Source of the DNA: Vibrio algivorus
GTDB lineage: Bacteria; Pseudomonadota; Gammaproteobacteria; Enterobacterales; Vibrionaceae
NCBI RefSeq assembly: GCF_002218005.2
Contig: NZ_AP018679.1
Location: 1 to 64,000 of the forward strand
Length of the DNA: 64,000 nt
Direction of reading: 5' to 3'
Shown: in pieces, positions 43,622 through 52,486 of the stretch
Position numbering within the stretch: the first letter of the stretch is position 1
Layout: every line of letters begins with the position of its first letter
Program-made: the position numbers and the translations under genes
Notes under the pieces: generated by a model
The model's input: the letters and a program-made list of their open reading frames with translations, nothing else
Database searches by the model: none
Told to the model about the DNA's origin: nothing

Positions 43622-44908
43622 TTATTCCGCAAAGGCGATATCTCTTAAAAACAGTGCAATGCTTGGGAAGAAAATGAGCAAAGCTGCTGATAACAATAAG
43701 ATAAAGATAAATGGTCCAGTACCACGTATCACTTCCCAATAAGGTCGTTTAAAGATGGCAATCGCTGTAAATATGTCACAGCCAAACGGTGGGGTGGCTG
43801 AGCCAATAGCGACTTGCAGAGTAATAATGATACCGACGTGAACTGGGTCGAGTCCTGTGGCTGCAATCGCTGGTGCAAAGATTGGTGTTAATACTAAGAT
43901 CACCACGATAGGATCAACAAACATACAAGCCACGAAAAAGGCGATGGAAATAGAAGCTAATACGCCAAGTGGCCCCATTTGATCTATTCCAATAGCATCT
44001 AAAATGGTTTGCGGTACTTGCGCAAAAGAAATGATCCATGAAAATCCACTGCCGACCCCAACGAGTATAAAGACCACTGCTGTAATTAACCCTGTTGATT
44101 TAGCAATCACATAGATATCTTGCGTAGTGAGCGAGCGGAAAATAACAAACTCTAAAATGATGGCATATAGAACACACACCGCTGCGGCTTCTGTTGGGCT
44201 AAACACACCGCCATAAATCCCACCTACAATAATTATTGGGAACATTAATGGCCAAATAGCACGTTTGGAGGCGGTTAACCTTTCACTCCAACTAGCTTTC
44301 TCTTCGGTAGGTACTTTTTTGACAGTAGCGTAGATGTAGCAATAAATTGAGAAGAACAGCAAGATCATTAAGCCTGGGCCAATACCTGCAATAAATAACT
44401 CTGCAATTGAAGTCTCTGAAATCACGCCATAAATAATCATGCCGATACTTGGTGGAATTAAAAATGCAATATCACTGGCATTGATAATAAGAGCTAATGA
44501 AAAGGAATCACTATAGCCAGCTTTTAGTAATTTAGGGCGCAGTGCTGAGCCGACGGCAACTACCGTTGCTTGGGTAGAACCAGAAACCGCACCAAATAAA
44601 GTACAAGAAGCTGCGGTACTAATGGCTAACCCACCTTTAATGTGTCCAATAAAAGTCATCACCATATTGATGAGTCGATGTGCTGATTGTCCGCGCGTCA
44701 TAATATCGGCGGCAAGAATAAACATGGGAACCGCGATCAGAGAAGCAGGGCGAATACCTCCAAGTACTTGCTGAATAAAGGTATCCATTTGGCTCATACC
44801 GCCAAACATCATATAAAAGCCCGTTAGAGCTGCTGCAGTGAGAGGAATCATCATTGGAAAGCCAATTAATAGCAGTACCAACATGATGAGCATTAAAGTC
44901 AGTGCCAT
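43622..44908 (-). CDS. dctM: TRAP transporter large permease
   Basis: This 428-residue DctM-type protein has about 12 membrane segments. Typical are MLIMLVLLLIGFPMMIPL at the start, PASLIAVPMFILAADIM and the SGSTQATVVAVGSAL helical hairpin. It imports an organic acid with Na+ using the binding protein encoded upstream. It is last in the dctP-dctQ-dctM operon. The substrate cannot be told from sequence. Confidence 0.93.
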   Translation of the reverse strand: MALTLMLIMLVLLLIGFPMMIPLTAAALTGFYMMFGGMSQMDTFIQQVLGGIRPASLIAVPMFILAADIMTRGQSAHRLINMVMTFIGHIKGGLAISTAASCTLFGAVSGSTQATVVAVGSALRPKLLKAGYSDSFSLALIINASDIAFLIPPSIGMIIYGVISETSIAELFIAGIGPGLMILLFFSIYCYIYATVKKVPTEEKASWSERLTASKRAIWPLMFPIIIVGGIYGGVFSPTEAAAVCVLYAIILEFVIFRSLTTQDIYVIAKSTGLITAVVFILVGVGSGFSWIISFAQVPQTILDAIGIDQMGPLGVLASISIAFFVACMFVDPIVVILVLTPIFAPAIAATGLDPVHVGIIITLQVAIGSATPPFGCDIFTAIAIFKRPYWEVIRGTGPFIFILLLSAALLIFFPSIALFLRDIAFAE

Positions 44909-44920
44909 AAAATAGTGCCT

Positions 44921-45496
44921 TTATAGGTCTTGTTCATGATCGGTGTAGCCATCAACGACACCACTTGATAAGTAAACTTTTTTACTAGTGAGATTTTTCA
45001 ATGCAGTGAGTAAGTATTGAACACCGGTAATAGCAAAACCCAATGGTACCCAAATATAAATCCACCAAATTTCAAACCCTAGTGCAGGCAGTATTCGGCC
45101 TCGCTCATAAACGCTTACAACGTATTGAAAAGAAAAGTAAGTTAAGGCGAACATAATGATGGCTGTGATAAGTGAAATAAGGATCATCAAAAATTTTCGG
45201 CCATTATCAGGCAACATATCAAAAAATGCTGACATGCGAATATGACGCCCTAAGCGAGCTGCAAAGCCAATTCCGGCAAATGTAATAAGAATAATCAATA
45301 TTCGATTAATTTCTCCAGCAAAGAATAATCCTTCGCCAAAGACGAATCGAGCAACGACATTGATGCAAGTATTTAAAGCCATGAGCAATACGCCTGTCGC
45401 GAGCATCACGGCTTCTATTTTGCTTAGAAAGTTATCGAGGGTACCCAAAAAACCGGGCAGTTCGGAGTGGTAATCTAACCTATCTGAATTAGGCAT
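44921..45496 (-). CDS. dctQ: TRAP transporter small permease
   Basis: This 191-residue DctQ-type protein has four membrane segments (about 25-45, 60-80, 95-120 and 140-165) and the ARFVFGEGLFFAGEINRILIILITFAGIGFAAR core. ATG 45496 follows AGGA by seven bases; a start eight codons earlier (45520) would fall in the intercistronic hairpin. It lies 12 bases before dctM. Confidence 0.9.
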   Translation of the reverse strand: MPNSDRLDYHSELPGFLGTLDNFLSKIEAVMLATGVLLMALNTCINVVARFVFGEGLFFAGEINRILIILITFAGIGFAARLGRHIRMSAFFDMLPDNGRKFLMILISLITAIIMFALTYFSFQYVVSVYERGRILPALGFEIWWIYIWVPLGFAITGVQYLLTALKNLTSKKVYLSSGVVDGYTDHEQDL

Positions 45497-45514
45497 AGTG
45501 CTTCCTTCAATAAA

Positions 45515-45555
45515 GAGCACCGAAGACTCTTGTGTGGCAAAGTGACTCGGTGCTC
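45515..45555. terminator. Intercistronic stem-loop dctP-dctQ
   Basis: GAGCACCGA and TCGGTGCTC form a perfect 9-bp stem with a 23-base loop in the gap between dctP and dctQ. No T-run follows. Such stems commonly hold binding-protein mRNA above permease levels. Confidence 0.65.
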
Positions 45556-45611
45556 AGTCCTACTTTAATTATCCGTAACTGAGGTTAATTAACCTTAGTT
45601 AACGCTAATTA

Positions 45612-46631
45612 TTATTGTGAAGCTTTTAAATCAGCCTTGAATTGATCCAGTAAGGCTTGGCCACCTTCACCTGTCATTTCAATAAACGTTTTTTCAACTT
45701 GAGGGGCTCTTGCTTTAAATTTAGCAAGTTGCTCATCGGTCAAACGAGTAACGGTTACTTTGTCGCTTTTAGACTGGATTTGTTTAAGTGATTTTTCCGC
45801 TAAACCAGTAATGTGCTTAATGGTTCCGTCATAAGCGTAATCTGAAGCTTTTTGGATCAAATCTTTATCTTCATCTGATAAGCCATCATAGAATTTCTTA
45901 TTCGCCATTGAAGCGGTTGTAAACCAACCGTGATGAGTAAAAATTAGATTTGGTGATACTTCATATAAACCACCTGATTCAATCCAGAAGATAGGGTTTT
46001 CTTGACCTTGAATCATATTCGTTTGTAGTGCGCCGTATACTTCACCCCAAGGAAGCGGAGTAGGTGTCGCACCAAAGGCTTCATAAGTTGATGACAATAG
46101 AGGGTTTGTCATTACACGGATTTTCTTGCCTTTTAGTTCATCAGGAGAGGTGATAGGTTCATCGGTTGTTAAAACCATTTCACCTTCTGGGTACATTTTT
46201 AGTAGCTCTAGACCTTGTTCTGCATAGAGTTTAGGGAAGTCTTCATTGATCGCTTTACTGCTACCAAAGAATTTAATAACGGCTTGAATATCAGTAGGCA
46301 TTAGGTAAGGAATAAAGAAAATTTGTGCCTCTGGTATCAATGAACCAGTGAAGCCGGGTGATTGGTTAACAAACTGCAAAATACCACTTTGTGTTTGCTC
46401 CATAATGTCATCCGATTCACCAAGCTCACCAAAACGATAAACTTTCAGAGTATGATCAGAGTTATCTTCGATGTATTTTTTAAATTGTTGAGCATAAATA
46501 TCTTGAACATCATTTTCATATTCTTCATGGGCATAACGCCACGTATCGGCACTAGCAAAACTTGAAAACCCAATACTTGCGGCAATGCAAGATACGGTAG
46601 CAAGCTTTTTGAAGCTATTTCGAGTAAACAT
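45612..46631 (-). CDS. dctP: TRAP transporter solute-binding protein
   Basis: This 339-residue DctP-family protein has a signal peptide (residues 1-28, ending SFASA). It has the ligand-arginine region GKKIRVMTNPLLSSTYEAFGATPTPLPWGEVYGALQTNMIQGQENP, where the Arg (about residue 174) would bind a carboxylate. It is first in the operon, with a CRP-like site about 120 bases upstream. A C4-dicarboxylate or similar acid is likely, but the exact ligand is unknown. Confidence 0.92.
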   Translation of the reverse strand: MFTRNSFKKLATVSCIAASIGFSSFASADTWRYAHEEYENDVQDIYAQQFKKYIEDNSDHTLKVYRFGELGESDDIMEQTQSGILQFVNQSPGFTGSLIPEAQIFFIPYLMPTDIQAVIKFFGSSKAINEDFPKLYAEQGLELLKMYPEGEMVLTTDEPITSPDELKGKKIRVMTNPLLSSTYEAFGATPTPLPWGEVYGALQTNMIQGQENPIFWIESGGLYEVSPNLIFTHHGWFTTASMANKKFYDGLSDEDKDLIQKASDYAYDGTIKHITGLAEKSLKQIQSKSDKVTVTRLTDEQLAKFKARAPQVEKTFIEMTGEGGQALLDQFKADLKASQ

Positions 46632-47013
46632 TTGCTCTCCTTTCCTTGGTGATGTCGTTCATAACGATGTTTTATCTTAGGTTTTACTTAATCATCTTTT
46701 CATAAACATTTTGGGCCAAACACATGAAAAAAATGTGGGTTCTTTGTTGATGTGATCACGATCACGATTTTGATGCAGTTTTATCCCAATATGTTGAGTG
46801 ATCTAACAAATTTAAACATTCAATTTGCTTGGGTTTTTACAGTTTTTGGTCAAAAAATGTTAAGTACACTACACATTTTTTTTGTGGTAATTAAGGCAAA
46901 TAGCCCAATATCAGCTATTTAGTCGCTGAATTTAGTGATGATTGAAAAATTTTGCTTAACTAAAACTTAGAACACTATGGATAAAATTCAAGTGTATAAA
47001 AGGAAGGAGGGTT
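46632..47013. promoter_or_regulatory. Promoter region of the TRAP operon
   Basis: It is AT-rich and contains the CRP-like site at 46749-46768. Nothing else is recognised in the half next to the convergent-facing 91-residue gene. Confidence 0.5.
46749..46768. promoter_or_regulatory. CRP-like binding site
   Basis: TGTGA (46751-46755), six bases, TCACG (46762-46766) fits the CRP site with one mismatch (TGTGA-N6-TCACA). It is placed to activate dctPQM under catabolite control. Confidence 0.7.
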
Positions 47014-47289
47014 TTAGAGGATATTGTTACGTACTAAACCGCGTTTAACATTTTTACATAGCTTGCCAAAACGGCGAATTTCATCAAACTGCGGAGTGAC
47101 GCCGCGCTTTAGCGCACTTTCCCAATACGACAGTTCAGAATCAACCAGTTCCATTAACTTTTTAGGACAACCAATACAGTTACCTTCAGTACCGCAAACA
47201 AAGGTATCTTCTTCATATAAAGGAAAAGTTGTTTTTGCTTCATCAATGATGATTTGCATGGCTTCTGTACGAGTCGGCTTTTTGTTCAT
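47014..47289 (-). CDS. Small cysteine-motif protein, unknown function
   Basis: This 91-residue protein has three closely spaced cysteines, CGTEGNCIGCPKKLMELVDSEL (residues 32-53), and one late Cys (about 78). The CxxxxxCxxCP pattern suggests a metal or iron-sulfur site. The rest is charged helix. No signal peptide or membrane segment. I recall similar conserved proteins in gammaproteobacteria but no function. Its ribosome site AGAGGAA precedes the ATG. Confidence 0.75.
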   Translation of the reverse strand: MNKKPTRTEAMQIIIDEAKTTFPLYEEDTFVCGTEGNCIGCPKKLMELVDSELSYWESALKRGVTPQFDEIRRFGKLCKNVKRGLVRNNIL

Positions 47290-47470
47290 ATACAGTTCCT
47301 CTTGGTTAGTTCTTTTATAATAAAATTTTAAACTTTAAAAATAAATTGAACTTTGGAGGTAGATTGAACTTTAAAGGTCACTTGCGTATAAACCATTATG
47401 CTTTTCCTTTTCGTCATGTATTCTCGTTAGATCTTCTATCTGTAATGTGCCTGATGACATGGAGTGTTCA

Positions 47471-48004
47471 ATGAAAAAGATCATAGATTATCTTAAGCTC
47501 GCAGTATTGATATTTGGTGTGCTAATTGGGGTGCAAATTCCCGGTTTTGTTAGTCAATATGGACAAAACTTAGATGCTAGAGTGGCTGAGTCCTCTCAAG
47601 GTTTATCTCAGTTTCAAGATGATGCTGATCAATATTTTAACGGTAGCTTAGAGCAACTACTTAAACATTACGCTCGTAACCAAGATCCAGTGATTGTAGC
47701 GGGTGGAAAAAGCATTAAAACTCTCGTTGCCAGAAACCAAATGCTCACCCAAGCACAAAGTAATTTTCATCAATCACGCTATAGCCCTTATTTACAGGTT
47801 TTCGTCAGCCCTATTTCCGAGATCCGCCAAGATGTTTGGAATCATTATGAGTACAAAGTGATTCTCAATGCTGAAGCGATCAGTATTGGTGCGATTTTTG
47901 GGTTAATGGTTTTAGCACTATCTGAATTGGTATTATTTATTTTATCGTTGCTTCTAAAAAGTCTGCTTGGTAAACCGTATAAAGCAAATAGGAAAATGAG
48001 ATGA
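47471..48004 (+). CDS. DUF2937 family membrane protein
   Basis: This 177-residue protein has an N-terminal membrane helix (residues 6-28), a periplasmic helical part with FVSQYGQNLDARVAESSQGLSQFQDDADQYF, and a C-terminal membrane helix (about 136-160). This fits DUF2937 of inner-membrane proteins. ATG 47471 follows GGAG; a start at 47447 lacks one. It overlaps the acetyltransferase gene by four bases. Function unknown. Confidence 0.85.
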   Translation: MKKIIDYLKLAVLIFGVLIGVQIPGFVSQYGQNLDARVAESSQGLSQFQDDADQYFNGSLEQLLKHYARNQDPVIVAGGKSIKTLVARNQMLTQAQSNFHQSRYSPYLQVFVSPISEIRQDVWNHYEYKVILNAEAISIGAIFGLMVLALSELVLFILSLLLKSLLGKPYKANRKMR

Positions 48005-48432
48005 TCATAGAACAAGGCACTATTGACGACATTCTCTTTATCAATCAGCAGATTCCAGAATTTGATGGCCGTACGACCAAAGACAAACTTGAGTCTCGCT
48101 TAGCCGATAAACCTCACCTTATTCTGATTGCCAAATTAAAAGGTGAGTTGGTTGGTTACAAGGTCGGGTATCAACTAAGTTCGGATGAATTTTATAGCTG
48201 GTTAGGAGGCGTTATTCCAGACTACCGCAATCAAGGCATCGCCACTGCATTGCGTCAATATCAAGAACAATGGGTGCAGCAATCTGGCTATAACGCGATA
48301 GCTGTTAAATCGATGAACCGTTATCCGAATATGCTGCATTTATTAATATCTAGTGGCTATCAAATCATTGGGTATGAAACTGGAAATAATGAAGGTGAAG
48401 GTAAGATCGTTTTTCATAAAGTACTTGGATGA
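48001..48432 (+). CDS. GNAT-family N-acetyltransferase
   Basis: This 143-residue GNAT protein has the acetyl-CoA motif A at VIPDYRNQGIATALRQYQEQW (residues about 72-92) and strand pattern LILIAKLKGELVGYKVGY. Start ATGA overlaps the stop of the DUF2937 gene, so the two are coupled. The substrate is unknown. It could modify an amino acid, peptide or protein. Confidence 0.88.
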   Translation: MIIEQGTIDDILFINQQIPEFDGRTTKDKLESRLADKPHLILIAKLKGELVGYKVGYQLSSDEFYSWLGGVIPDYRNQGIATALRQYQEQWVQQSGYNAIAVKSMNRYPNMLHLLISSGYQIIGYETGNNEGEGKIVFHKVLG

Positions 48433-48569
48433 GGCGCGTTCTTAAATAATTCACCGTGATATAACCATTCGTTATACCTAGCATACTTTTAATCATTATG
48501 TTTCCGGCTTCGGTTGAGGTAGTCTGTTTATAGATGTCTATACGGCTATTTTTATTTAAAGGGATATTT

Positions 48570-49379
48570 ATGACAATTAAGAAAACTATTACCAAGCTTG
48601 CACTACTTTTTCCTTTAGCATTAGGACTAACCGCTTGCGGACAAGAAGAAAAAACGGAAGTCATTAGAGTAGGTGCCACGGTTGGCCCTCACGCTCAAGT
48701 TGTTGAAGCGGTTGCAGAAGAGGCAGCTAAGCAAGGGTTAAAAGTGGAAGTAGTGACCTTTTCTGATTACATCACACCGGATGCGGCGTTGGTCGATGGC
48801 AGTATTGATTTAAACAGTTATCAGCATCAACCTTTTTTAAATAACTTTAATGATAACAATAAGAAAGCAAACTTAGTTTCTATTGGTCGTTCAATTTTGA
48901 TGCGCATGGGCGTGTATTCCGATAAGTATCAAAATTTGTCTGATTTACCGCAAAAAGCGACCATTACTATTCCAAATGATCCAACCAACAGTGGTCGAGC
49001 TTTGTTGCTTTTAGCTGAGGCAGATCTTATCACCTTAAAACCAGGTTTAGGCTCGAAAGCGACCGTTTACGATATTATTGAAAACCCTAAGCAGCTCGAA
49101 TTTATCGAAATGGATGCCGCGCAATTGCCTAGAACCCTGTCGGATGCGGATGCTTCTGTGATTACCATGAATTATGTGATGTCATCTGGTTTAGATCCGA
49201 AAGAGCAAGGTATCTACTTTGAAGCAAAAGATGCTGAATTAGCAGTAATGGTTATTGCTTCTCGTGCAGCAGATAAGGATAACACCACATATAAGAAGTT
49301 TGTGGAAATTTATCAATCACAACCGATTCGTGATTTTATCCAAACTACCTTTAAAGGCACGATTGAGCCTGCGTTTTAA
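48570..49379 (+). CDS. MetQ/NlpA-family lipoprotein, orphan
   Basis: This 269-residue binding protein has a lipobox, LGLTACGQ (Cys at about residue 22), then the NlpA/MetQ domain: VIRVGATVGPHAQVVEAVAEEAAKQGL, VDGSIDLNSYQHQPFLNNF and TITIPNDPTNSGRALLLL. It resembles the D-/L-methionine-binding MetQ, but no metN or metI is near. ATG 48570 follows AAGGGA; a longer frame from 48534 is not preferred. It may serve a distant MetNI or another amino acid. Confidence 0.9.
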   Translation: MTIKKTITKLALLFPLALGLTACGQEEKTEVIRVGATVGPHAQVVEAVAEEAAKQGLKVEVVTFSDYITPDAALVDGSIDLNSYQHQPFLNNFNDNNKKANLVSIGRSILMRMGVYSDKYQNLSDLPQKATITIPNDPTNSGRALLLLAEADLITLKPGLGSKATVYDIIENPKQLEFIEMDAAQLPRTLSDADASVITMNYVMSSGLDPKEQGIYFEAKDAELAVMVIASRAADKDNTTYKKFVEIYQSQPIRDFIQTTFKGTIEPAF

Positions 49380-49405
49380 TCGAGTATTTAATTTAGAATA
49401 AAACA

Positions 49406-49440
49406 AAAACGAGCACTTCAAATGGAGCGCTCGTTTTTTA
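49406..49440 (+). terminator. Rho-independent terminator
   Basis: AAAACGAGC and GCTCGTTTT with a long T-run follow the MetQ-like gene. The loop carries ACTTCAAATGGA, resembling terminators at 51245 and 53553. Confidence 0.85.
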
Positions 49441-49521
49441 GTTTATTCATACACTACAAGTTCAATATTTACGATAAAATAAAGTCATGATTAGCCATGA
49501 ATAGACGGCATTGAATTAGAG

Positions 49522-50412
49522 ATGAATATAGAACACCTAAAGCTGCTTGTTCGTTTAGCGTCAAGCCAGAGTATTAGCAAGGCAGGGCATGAACTAGGTT
49601 TATCACCGGCAGTGGCTAGTTCGTATATTAATAAACTCGAGGAAGGCTTAGGCGTTCGCTTAGTTCATAGAACCACTCGTAAAGTTTCTTTAACTGAAGA
49701 AGGATTAGCTTTTCTTCCTTATGCTGAAGAAGTGCTTGCCTCCGTTGAAGCCGCACGTGGAGCAGTGGGTGCTGGAAATAATAACCCGACTGGTACCTTG
49801 CGTGTGACTGCTCCTGCCTCATTTGGTCGTATACACTTGATTCCTGCTTTGAAAGGGTTCATGTCTAAATACCCTGATATTACGGTAGATTTTCGCTTTT
49901 CAGATTCGATCATAGATATGGTAGAGGGAGGATTTGATGTCGCGATACGGGTGGCAGAATTAAAAGATTCTACATTGATCGCCAGAAAGTTAGCTCAAGA
50001 CCGACGCATAGTTGTCGCTTCTCCTGAGTATTTACAAGAGTTTGGAACCCCAAAAAAACCACAAGATCTCGCTAATCATAATTGTATTAATTTGATGGGC
50101 ATGGATAACTGGCCGTTTAAAACAGACAGTGGGCTGTTCAACGTACATACTTCAGGCCGGCTTAGAACCGATAATGGCGATGCAATGCGTGATGCCACGA
50201 TAAATGGCCTTGGAATATCGATTAACTCATTATGGAGCGTATATCAGCAGATAGAATCTGGCGATTTAGTCGAAATTTTACAAGATTATCCATTGGATAT
50301 GGACGCGAATATCTGGGCTGTTTACCCAAGTTCTCGATTAACTCCTCTTAAAGTCCGTGCTTTTATAGATTATTTTATCGATTACTTTGGCCATCCGACA
50401 TATTGGGAGTAA
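49522..50412 (+). CDS. LysR-family regulator
   Basis: This 296-residue protein has an N-terminal HTH (residues 1-60, HLKLLVRLASSQSISKAGHELGLSPAVASSYINKLE) and a substrate domain with GTLRVTAPASFGRIHLIPAL. It belongs to the large CrgA-like group. It precedes a nitroreductase gene in the same direction by 148 bases and may regulate it. The effector is unknown. Confidence 0.9.
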   Translation: MNIEHLKLLVRLASSQSISKAGHELGLSPAVASSYINKLEEGLGVRLVHRTTRKVSLTEEGLAFLPYAEEVLASVEAARGAVGAGNNNPTGTLRVTAPASFGRIHLIPALKGFMSKYPDITVDFRFSDSIIDMVEGGFDVAIRVAELKDSTLIARKLAQDRRIVVASPEYLQEFGTPKKPQDLANHNCINLMGMDNWPFKTDSGLFNVHTSGRLRTDNGDAMRDATINGLGISINSLWSVYQQIESGDLVEILQDYPLDMDANIWAVYPSSRLTPLKVRAFIDYFIDYFGHPTYWE

Positions 50413-50560
50413 TCATTTTCAATAAAATCTATAAAGTAATTCAACTAATTGCTCTATTATCAATTTTAAATTTTTACGTATGATTGCTTTCAACGTTAGC
50501 GCATTGGTTGATTTTTCCCTTAGCGCTGTAATCTACATTGTATTGAAAGAAGGTATCAAG

Positions 50561-51217
50561 ATGTCTCATCCAATAATCATAGATCTTAATAACCGTTATA
50601 CTGCCAAAAAATATGATGAAGAGAAGCGTATCTCTCAAGAAGATATGGCTATCATTAAAGAAGCGATTCGTTTATCGGCATCATCGATTAATTCTCAACC
50701 ATGGAAGTTCCTTGTTTTGGAAACGGATGAAGCCAAACTTCGCTTTCACGATACGTTTGCCAATATGCATCAGTTTAACCAACCACATGCGAAAGCGGCC
50801 TCACATACCATTCTTTTGGCGTACGATCCAAACTTTACCAAAGAAAAGTTTGCCAAACGCGTTGATGCTGAAGTGACATCTGGTCATTTACCAGCAGAGA
50901 TGTACGATCAATTTATGGGTGCTTATGCCTTCGTTGATGCCAATACCGATGAATCAGGTTTTAACGGCCATTGGTCTAAAGCTCAAATGTATCTTGCACT
51001 AGGTAACCTACTACATACTTTGGCTCGTTTGGGGATTGATTCGACTCCAATGGAAGGTGTTGATTCTGCACTAATCGGTGAAGAATTTGCCGCAGAACTT
51101 GATGGTCATATTTGTGAAGTTGCCATCGCGGTTGGTTACCACAAAGATGGCGAAGATTATAATCACGGCTTACCGAAAGCTCGACTGGCTATCGATGATG
51201 TGATTAAGACGTTGTAA
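50561..51217 (+). CDS. NfsB-type nitroreductase
   Basis: This 218-residue FMN flavoprotein has the FMN-binding RYTAKKYDEEKRIS start, RLSASSINSQPWKFLVLE, and the C-terminal part LARLGIDSTPMEGVDSALIGEEF typical of oxygen-insensitive NAD(P)H nitroreductases and dihydropteridine reductases. ATG 50561 follows AAGG and gives normal family length. The frame upstream to 50480 is not needed. Confidence 0.92.
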   Translation: MSHPIIIDLNNRYTAKKYDEEKRISQEDMAIIKEAIRLSASSINSQPWKFLVLETDEAKLRFHDTFANMHQFNQPHAKAASHTILLAYDPNFTKEKFAKRVDAEVTSGHLPAEMYDQFMGAYAFVDANTDESGFNGHWSKAQMYLALGNLLHTLARLGIDSTPMEGVDSALIGEEFAAELDGHICEVAIAVGYHKDGEDYNHGLPKARLAIDDVIKTL

Positions 51218-51244
51218 AGCTTAATATAAGTAGCCATTACATAT

Positions 51245-51280
51245 AGCGAGTATTTCAAGTGAAGTGCTCGTTTTTTTATT
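51245..51280 (+). terminator. Rho-independent terminator
   Basis: GCGAGTATTTC and GAAGTGCTCGT pair imperfectly, followed by seven T. It ends the nitroreductase transcript. Confidence 0.8.
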
Positions 51281-51370
51281 TTATAACTCCTGTTCAATTT
51301 TCCACGCCGTTTTACATCTCCCCCTCTTTTTTGTTAAGGTGCGCGCGCATCAAATTCGTGAGAGGGATAA

Positions 51371-52159
51371 ATGAAATTACTGTATAAGTTGGATGAATGG
51401 GTATCCCTTCCCGAAAATGAACAGCAATCTCGTCTTCCTCTCTCTGGAAGTAGCCAACTTGATGATGTGTTTGTCCGCTATCAGCTGGTGGATTTAAACA
51501 AGCCGCTATTGTTTACCTTTTCTCCTTCTGGCACGGATGTGAAAGAGCGAGATTTGCACGACAACTTCTCGCCTTGGGGCTATGAACTTGCACAACAATA
51601 TCAAATGAATGTGATTGCTTTTCAGCATCTTGGGATCTGCAATTGGTTCCGTAGCCCTAATTTGATTTATTTCCTTGAGCAACTTTCGATGTTACTCACA
51701 CCTTTCAAGCTTCGATTAGGTTATGGCTTAAGCCGTGGTGGTTTTGCGATAGGTGCTTTTGCCAATTTGCTGAAACTTGACCACGTCTTATTGTTCTACC
51801 CAGTCAGTACCAAAAATCAATCATTAGTGCCGTGGGATGATCGCTCTAGTACCAAGCTCGCTCAACAGTTTGATTGGCAAGGTGATTATCATGATCGTGA
51901 CCTAGGTAATGCTCAGGGTTATATTATTTATGACCCAACCAATGACATCGATAAGCTTCATGCTGAACGTTACCCAGAACTGACTCACTTTACCGTGGTG
52001 GGAATGGGGCACGGCGTCCACCCGAATAATTTAGACAGACGAGATTTTTATAATCAGATGGTCGAGCAATTTATTCATCATCAGATGATATACCCAAGTG
52101 ACTTCAAAGTGCAGAATTCAGAGCTCTCATCCAAACCTTTAGGCAAGAAAAATTGGTGA
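51371..52159 (+). CDS. Alpha/beta-hydrolase-like protein, paralogue 1
   Basis: This 262-residue cytosolic protein has a likely catalytic set: the nucleophile elbow GYGLSRGG (S121), D188 in YDPTND and H214 in GMGHG. It shares most positions with the gene at 52487-53527 and lacks that protein's C-terminal extension. The conserved blocks DDVFVxYxxVDLNKPLLFTFSPxGT and NWFRSxNLIxFLEQLS do not match a family I can name. An esterase or a depolymerase is possible; no substrate is known. The ribosome site GAGGG precedes ATG. Confidence 0.8.
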   Translation: MKLLYKLDEWVSLPENEQQSRLPLSGSSQLDDVFVRYQLVDLNKPLLFTFSPSGTDVKERDLHDNFSPWGYELAQQYQMNVIAFQHLGICNWFRSPNLIYFLEQLSMLLTPFKLRLGYGLSRGGFAIGAFANLLKLDHVLLFYPVSTKNQSLVPWDDRSSTKLAQQFDWQGDYHDRDLGNAQGYIIYDPTNDIDKLHAERYPELTHFTVVGMGHGVHPNNLDRRDFYNQMVEQFIHHQMIYPSDFKVQNSELSSKPLGKKNW

Positions 52160-52486
52160 AGGAATGTAGTTACCTTTCAAACCAATCTGACGCAGCATAA
52201 AGGTTTGGATGAAGCTCCCGAAGGGCAAGTTAAAACAAGCTTTATGCTGCGTTAAATTGAACAGAGATAGAATAACTATGATCATATTCAATTTGCCTTG
52301 CCTAAAGCTTGTTTTATTCTTGCTGAAACTCGCACCTTGAAGTTACTTGGGTATAAATATTTCTCAATTTAATGAACAAGTCAAAATCCAGTTTTTAAAA
52401 GAGGATTGAACGCCCTTATACGGGGAAGTACGACACAAATGAATTTAAAACAATTGCTTGATTAAGGCAGTTTAGATGGAGGATAA
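52160..52486. other. Spacer with inverted repeats between paralogues
   Basis: ACGCAGCATAAAG (52190-52202) and its exact complement (52240-52252) form a 13-bp stem. AAAACAAGCTTTA is repeated inverted further on, and the region ends with a family A fragment (CTTGAAGTTACTTGGGTATA, 52336-52355). No gene seen. Confidence 0.6.
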
